This document shows positions 23,227 to 26,159 of a stretch of 26,159 nt of DNA, in pieces. Within the stretch, counting starts at the first letter, position 1. Each line of letters opens with the position of its first letter. Below the pieces are notes generated by a model. It searched no databases. It was not told the origin of the DNA and saw nothing but the letters and a program-made list of their open reading frames with translations. Source of the DNA: a virus; IMG/VR virus record IMGVR_UViG_3300044295_000214, positions 1 through 26,159 of that record; one strand, given 5' to 3'. The position numbers and the translations under genes were made by a program.

Positions 23227-24546
23227 ATGTCAGCGTATGGTTTGGGTTTGAAAGCGATTGTAAAACTGTGCTTAGAGCAAGACCCTCTGGAGTGGCATCG
23301 TGCGAAGTTGAGAAGTGCCTTTTTCAAGGCTCATGAAGTTGGGGTGTTTGATTGGGTTCAGGATCACCTGTCTAAACACCATGCGTTGCCCAACATTCAG
23401 ACAGTGGTATCGAAGTTTCCTGATGTTCAGCAGCTAGTTGACCAAGTTCCTGAGCCTGTAAGTTACTACGTTCAGCAGATTGAGAATCGGTATTTCTACG
23501 ACCGTATCAACCACGCCAACCTGAAGTCACAGGAGATCTTACAGGGAGATCCTACGGCGTATGACGGTGCTGCTCTAGTTCTCCGTGATGTTCTCAACGA
23601 CCTAACAGAACAGCGGTTCCGTTTGCGAATAACGGACCTTGGATCTGAAGGCGTGAAGATGGTGGAGGACCAGTACAACTCAAGCTCTGAGCATAAAGAG
23701 GGGGCGTTGTTTGGGTGGCCCTATCTCGACTCGCAGGGGTCCATGGCAGAGGGTGAGATTGTGTCCATTGTGGGCCGTCCTATGGCTGGTAAGACGTGGT
23801 TGACGTTGCACATGGCTTTGGTGAACTGGAGGTTGAAGTACACGTTACCAAAGAAGCGTAAGAACGTGTTAGTGGTGTCCATGGAAATGATGCCCCTCCC
23901 CATCATGCAGCGCCTTGCCGCCATGTATACAGGGTGCAGTATCGGGATGTTGAAGGGGCCTGGATTTGGAACTCACGTTGGGGCCAAGTTTAAGAACGGC
24001 CTGATGCAAATGCAGCAAGAGGAAAGTAAGCTGTATGTCGTGGACGGGAATCTAGCTGCGTCCGTGATTGACATTTACGAGTTGGCTGACATGCTGCACT
24101 GTCACATGGTTCTAGTAGACGGTGCTTACCTCTTGAAGCATAAGAACTTACGGTTGGATAGGTACACTAGGGTTGCCGAGAACGTGGAGTTGATGAAACA
24201 CACCACCACGGATCTAGGAATGGTTACTGGTGCCAGTTGGCAGTTTGGTAGAAAAGCAGCCGAGAAGGGCAAGAAGGGTGGAGACTCTGACGACACAGGG
24301 CTTGAGGATATCGGGTACTCTGATGCCATAGGTCAGGTTTCGTCTGTTGTTCTTGGTTTGTTTCAGGAACAGTCAGTTGAGACTTTGACTAAGCGCAAGA
24401 TCAAAGTTTTGAAGGGAAGAAATGGTGAAACAGGTGAGTTTTCGATAGCATGGGATTTCTCGCTGATGGATTTCTCCCAGGTGGACCCGCCTTTGCCCAC
24501 CTCCAACAACGTTGTTAAGCCACCGGAGAAACTGAAGTTCCTGTGA
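23227..24546 (+). CDS. Replicative DNA helicase, DnaB/RecA-fold family
   Basis: This 439-residue protein starts at ATG 23227 with GGAGG at 23212-23216. Residues 1-150 form a helical N-terminal domain (NIQTVVSKFPDVQQLVDQVP) like that of DnaB. Residues 155-420 form the motor: Walker A GRPMAGKT at 183-190, the following VLVVSMEMMPLPIMQRLAA (motif 1a type), Walker B CHMVLVDG with D298, a GASWQFGRKA segment in the sensor position, and KIKVLKGRNGETGEF, the typical C-terminal DnaB signature with the RNG finger loop. It should unwind the fork as a hexamer. Initiator, loader and helicase lie in one operon; the primase is 0.8 kb downstream. Confidence 0.9.
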   Translation: MSAYGLGLKAIVKLCLEQDPLEWHRAKLRSAFFKAHEVGVFDWVQDHLSKHHALPNIQTVVSKFPDVQQLVDQVPEPVSYYVQQIENRYFYDRINHANLKSQEILQGDPTAYDGAALVLRDVLNDLTEQRFRLRITDLGSEGVKMVEDQYNSSSEHKEGALFGWPYLDSQGSMAEGEIVSIVGRPMAGKTWLTLHMALVNWRLKYTLPKKRKNVLVVSMEMMPLPIMQRLAAMYTGCSIGMLKGPGFGTHVGAKFKNGLMQMQQEESKLYVVDGNLAASVIDIYELADMLHCHMVLVDGAYLLKHKNLRLDRYTRVAENVELMKHTTTDLGMVTGASWQFGRKAAEKGKKGGDSDDTGLEDIGYSDAIGQVSSVVLGLFQEQSVETLTKRKIKVLKGRNGETGEFSIAWDFSLMDFSQVDPPLPTSNNVVKPPEKLKFL

Positions 24547-24582
24547 TGTCCCCAGGATGTCCTCTAAATGTCACCTTCACTA

Positions 24583-24611
24583 TTGACAAACTACCAACAT
24601 TGTGCAATACT
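24583..24611 (+). promoter_or_regulatory. Promoter P4 (sigma70 type)
   Basis: TTGACA at 24583-24588, a 17-bp spacer ending in TTGTGC, and AATACT at 24606-24611. It has the TTGACAAAC and CTAAGA flanks of the family and a leader with AACCTCGTAAAGGAGT. It drives the gene at 24646 and probably the primase gene. Confidence 0.85.
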
Positions 24612-24645
24612 AAGATCAAGGTAAAACCTCGTAAAGGAGTACGAA

Positions 24646-25158
24646 ATGGGACTGAATTTTGTGAAACCGACAGTGCAGGTGGAGCTTAAGCCTGTGGAAG
24701 TTGCTGTGGATTTGGCTGTGGAAAAATCTGAAGCAGCCAAGCCTAAGGTCATTGATATGACCGAGGCACCGGAGGAGGTTACTCTCACTGTTGAGTATCT
24801 GACGCTTCATGGCATCTATGAGAGCTTCGAGTACAAGAAGACTCTTAATCGGATGGAGGAGCTTCGGAAGCATCTGCAATTGATTGCAAACCATCAAGGG
24901 CTAGCTGCCGAGCCTTACACCTTCCAGTGTAACGAGGGGTCCATCACTTTCGGGCCTCGTGCCAACACGGTGAAAGTGAGTAAACCTGGCAAGTTGATGA
25001 AGGACATCTTGGAGAAGTTTGGTCAGGAGGCATTGGAGGAGGTTGTGTCTTTTAGTGTCACCGATCTGCGTAAGTTGTTCTCTGAGAAGGAACTGGAAAA
25101 GTACATTGAGAACGTGCCCGGTTCTCGTTCCATCAAGAAAGTGGAGCACATACTGTAA
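24646..25158 (+). CDS. Small acidic/basic soluble protein of unknown function
   Basis: This 170-residue protein starts at ATG 24646 with AAAGGAG 9 bases upstream. Residues 1-45 are low in structure and rich in Val, Lys and Glu. Residues 45-120 alternate strands and helices (VTLTVEYLTLHG, TLNRMEELRKHLQLIANHQ). The C-terminal helix is charged (LRKLFSEKELEKYIENV). No motif was recognised. It is first in an operon with a Cys-rich small protein and the primase, starts for these genes overlap the preceding stops, and it has its own promoter (P4). A role in replication is likely by context only. A dispersed palindrome lies inside it at 24875-24888. Confidence 0.65.
   Translation: MGLNFVKPTVQVELKPVEVAVDLAVEKSEAAKPKVIDMTEAPEEVTLTVEYLTLHGIYESFEYKKTLNRMEELRKHLQLIANHQGLAAEPYTFQCNEGSITFGPRANTVKVSKPGKLMKDILEKFGQEALEEVVSFSVTDLRKLFSEKELEKYIENVPGSRSIKKVEHIL
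24875..24888. repeat. 14-bp palindrome site 7
   Basis: TGCAATTGATTGCA inside the 24646 gene, where it encodes LQLIA. Like sites 1, 4 and 6 it lies inside coding sequence. Confidence 0.8.
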
Positions 25159-25328
25159 TGACGGAAGAAGAGCGGGATCGAACAGTAGCGGAAGCTATTA
25201 AAAGGAAGGAGTGTCCATTTGGACACGTCCTACCCGGAGAAGGTTTAGGCACTTGTCCTTTAGGGTTTCCTGGCTGTGGGTGTGCTGATGAGTTACTGCT
25301 TAACCCGTTCTTACAAGATATAGAATGA
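25158..25328 (+). CDS. 56-residue Cys-rich protein, possible zinc binder
   Basis: This short frame starts at ATG 25158, whose A is the last base of the upstream TAA, and ends with the TGA at 25326-25328. The next start (ATG 25325) overlaps this stop as ATGA, so translation is coupled at both ends, which supports a real gene. The sequence has ECPFGH near 18-23 and TCPLGFPGCGC near 32-42: four cysteines and one histidine that could hold a zinc ion. The N-terminus is charged and helical. It lies between an unknown gene and the primase, so a replication accessory role is possible. Confidence 0.7.
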   Translation: MTEEERDRTVAEAIKRKECPFGHVLPGEGLGTCPLGFPGCGCADELLLNPFLQDIE

Positions 25329-26159
25329 CCTCCGAGCAAGCAGTTCTGTTTTTACAGGCTCTTGGTGTACAGAACGCAAAGCCCAAAGGGAATGGGTGGG
25401 TAGAAGGCTCCTGTCCTTTGGCACCCTGGACTCATAAGAGCGGTAAAGACACCAACCCAAGTTTTGGACTAAAGATAGACGAGGGAAACAGGAGTCATTT
25501 TTCCTGTTTTGCTTGTCGGTCTGGGTCTGCTGAGGAGTTGGTTCATGTCCTGGAGATGTACAGTAAGGACACCCACCATGCTTATGATTTCACCACTGCC
25601 CATAAACTGCTGGAAGACGAGTTAGCAGTACTTCCTCTACCTGAATATGAAGAGTTTGGTTCCAGTAAAAGTGCCGTTTTTGAAGAGTGGCCTAGCTACT
25701 GGCTGGAGATGTTCGCTCCCGTCGCCTATGCGTCTGCTGCTGTGGAGTATCTTCAAAACCGTGATGTTAGCCCTGATATGGCTGCTGCTTATAATCTTAG
25801 GTTCGATCCTAAGCGAGAGATGATAGTTGCCCCCTACTACACCGTGTTTGGTCAGTTTGCGGGTGCAAGAGGCCGCTCCATCAAGGCTGACACCACCTAC
25901 AAGCACCACGACTATAAGTGGAATGGGAAGAATAACTGCCGTATGGTTTGGTACAACGAGCAAGTGCTGAACCTTCCCGGTCCTGTTGTAGTTGTGGAGG
26001 GGCAGTTCGATTGTTTGAAAGTGCTTCAGGTTTACCAGAAAGTTCTTGCGAATTTGACGGCTCGACCCACAGAAGAGAAGTTCAAAAAACTGGCAGACTG
26101 TTCTAAGATTGTTCAGATACCTGACAATGACGATGCTGGTGAGCAAAGCGTAGAGGTGT
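25325..26159 (+). CDS. DNA primase (CHC2 zinc finger and TOPRIM), 3' end cut by the window
   Basis: The frame is open from ATG 25325 to the window end, giving at least 278 residues. Residues 30-64 carry the CHC2-type zinc ligands C30, H37, C61 and C64 (SCPLAPWTH, then FSCFAC). Residues 120-215 contain a primase core-like region (APYYTVFGQFAGARGRSIK). The TOPRIM domain is clear: VVVVEGQFD with Glu225, and IPDNDDAG with D267, D269 and D270, the metal-binding acids. It should make primers on single-stranded DNA for the helicase encoded upstream. The start overlaps the upstream stop as ATGA. Whether a helicase domain follows, as in T7 gp4, cannot be seen; a separate DnaB-type helicase in the window makes that less likely. 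Confidence 0.9.
   Translation, partial: MTSEQAVLFLQALGVQNAKPKGNGWVEGSCPLAPWTHKSGKDTNPSFGLKIDEGNRSHFSCFACRSGSAEELVHVLEMYSKDTHHAYDFTTAHKLLEDELAVLPLPEYEEFGSSKSAVFEEWPSYWLEMFAPVAYASAAVEYLQNRDVSPDMAAAYNLRFDPKREMIVAPYYTVFGQFAGARGRSIKADTTYKHHDYKWNGKNNCRMVWYNEQVLNLPGPVVVVEGQFDCLKVLQVYQKVLANLTARPTEEKFKKLADCSKIVQIPDNDDAGEQSVEV

Noticed and set aside
1-26159. tRNA genes, insertion sequences and integrase or attachment sites
   Set aside because: No cloverleaf-like sequence, transposase motif or integrase motif was noticed by eye in the window.

Overview
The window is part of a tailed double-stranded DNA bacteriophage (or prophage) genome. All recognisable genes lie on the + strand, are tightly packed (no gap above about 110 bases) and follow the order tail tip, fibre, accessory/lysis, replication. 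A tape measure protein, a fused L-like/hub tail protein with a four-cysteine cluster and a long fibre point to a lambda-type siphophage tail. Two proteins with Sec signal peptides, one of them beta-barrel-like, suggest a Gram-negative host. The host itself cannot be named from the sequence.

Layout. Bases 2-4282 hold the tail tape measure gene, cut by the window start. Bases 4310-4741 hold a small tail-tip protein. Bases 4741-8322 hold a tail protein whose N-terminus resembles that small protein and whose middle joins an L-like Cys-cluster region to a hub region. Bases 8326-12864 hold a 1512-residue fibre with 49 tandem 17/18-residue repeats in two blocks, split by a carbohydrate-binding-like domain. 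A promoter then drives a small secreted protein (12956-13360). Next come a small coiled-coil protein (13429-13746) and a methyltransferase-TPR-glycosyltransferase fusion (13770-15662). A membrane coiled-coil protein follows, whose start codon and ribosome binding site sit inside a hairpin (15710-16474). The lysis-like group is a barrel-like secreted protein (16488-17063), a holin candidate (17073-17318), an endolysin candidate (17363-17980) and a membrane-anchored PAS-like protein (17997-18560). An unknown protein (18560-18931) ends this run.

The replication side starts at a promoter at 18928. It holds a Ycf46-like AAA+ ATPase (18998-20218), a two-gene unit bounded by a promoter and a strong terminator (20306-21515, the second gene with an SSB-like acidic tail), a replication initiator (21606-22694), a degenerate DnaC-like loader (22691-23221) and a DnaB-family helicase (23227-24546). 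After another promoter come an unknown protein (24646-25158), a 56-residue Cys-rich protein (25158-25328) and a CHC2/TOPRIM primase running off the window end (25325-).

Two DNA-level systems stand out. (1) Inside the initiator gene, four 23-bp iterons sharing ACCCTCCC are followed by an AT-rich stretch with three 12-bp-spaced AGAATAC repeats and a small hairpin. This is laid out like the lambda origin inside gene O and is a strong predicted replication origin. (2) A 14-bp near-palindrome, TGCAAY-(TG or CA)-RTTGCA, occurs seven times exactly and four more times with one mismatch, both in genes and between them, including next to promoters. It looks like the recognition site of an unidentified phage DNA-binding protein. 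Four near-identical sigma70-type promoters (TTGACAAAC, 17-bp spacer, NANNCT) form a third regulatory family.
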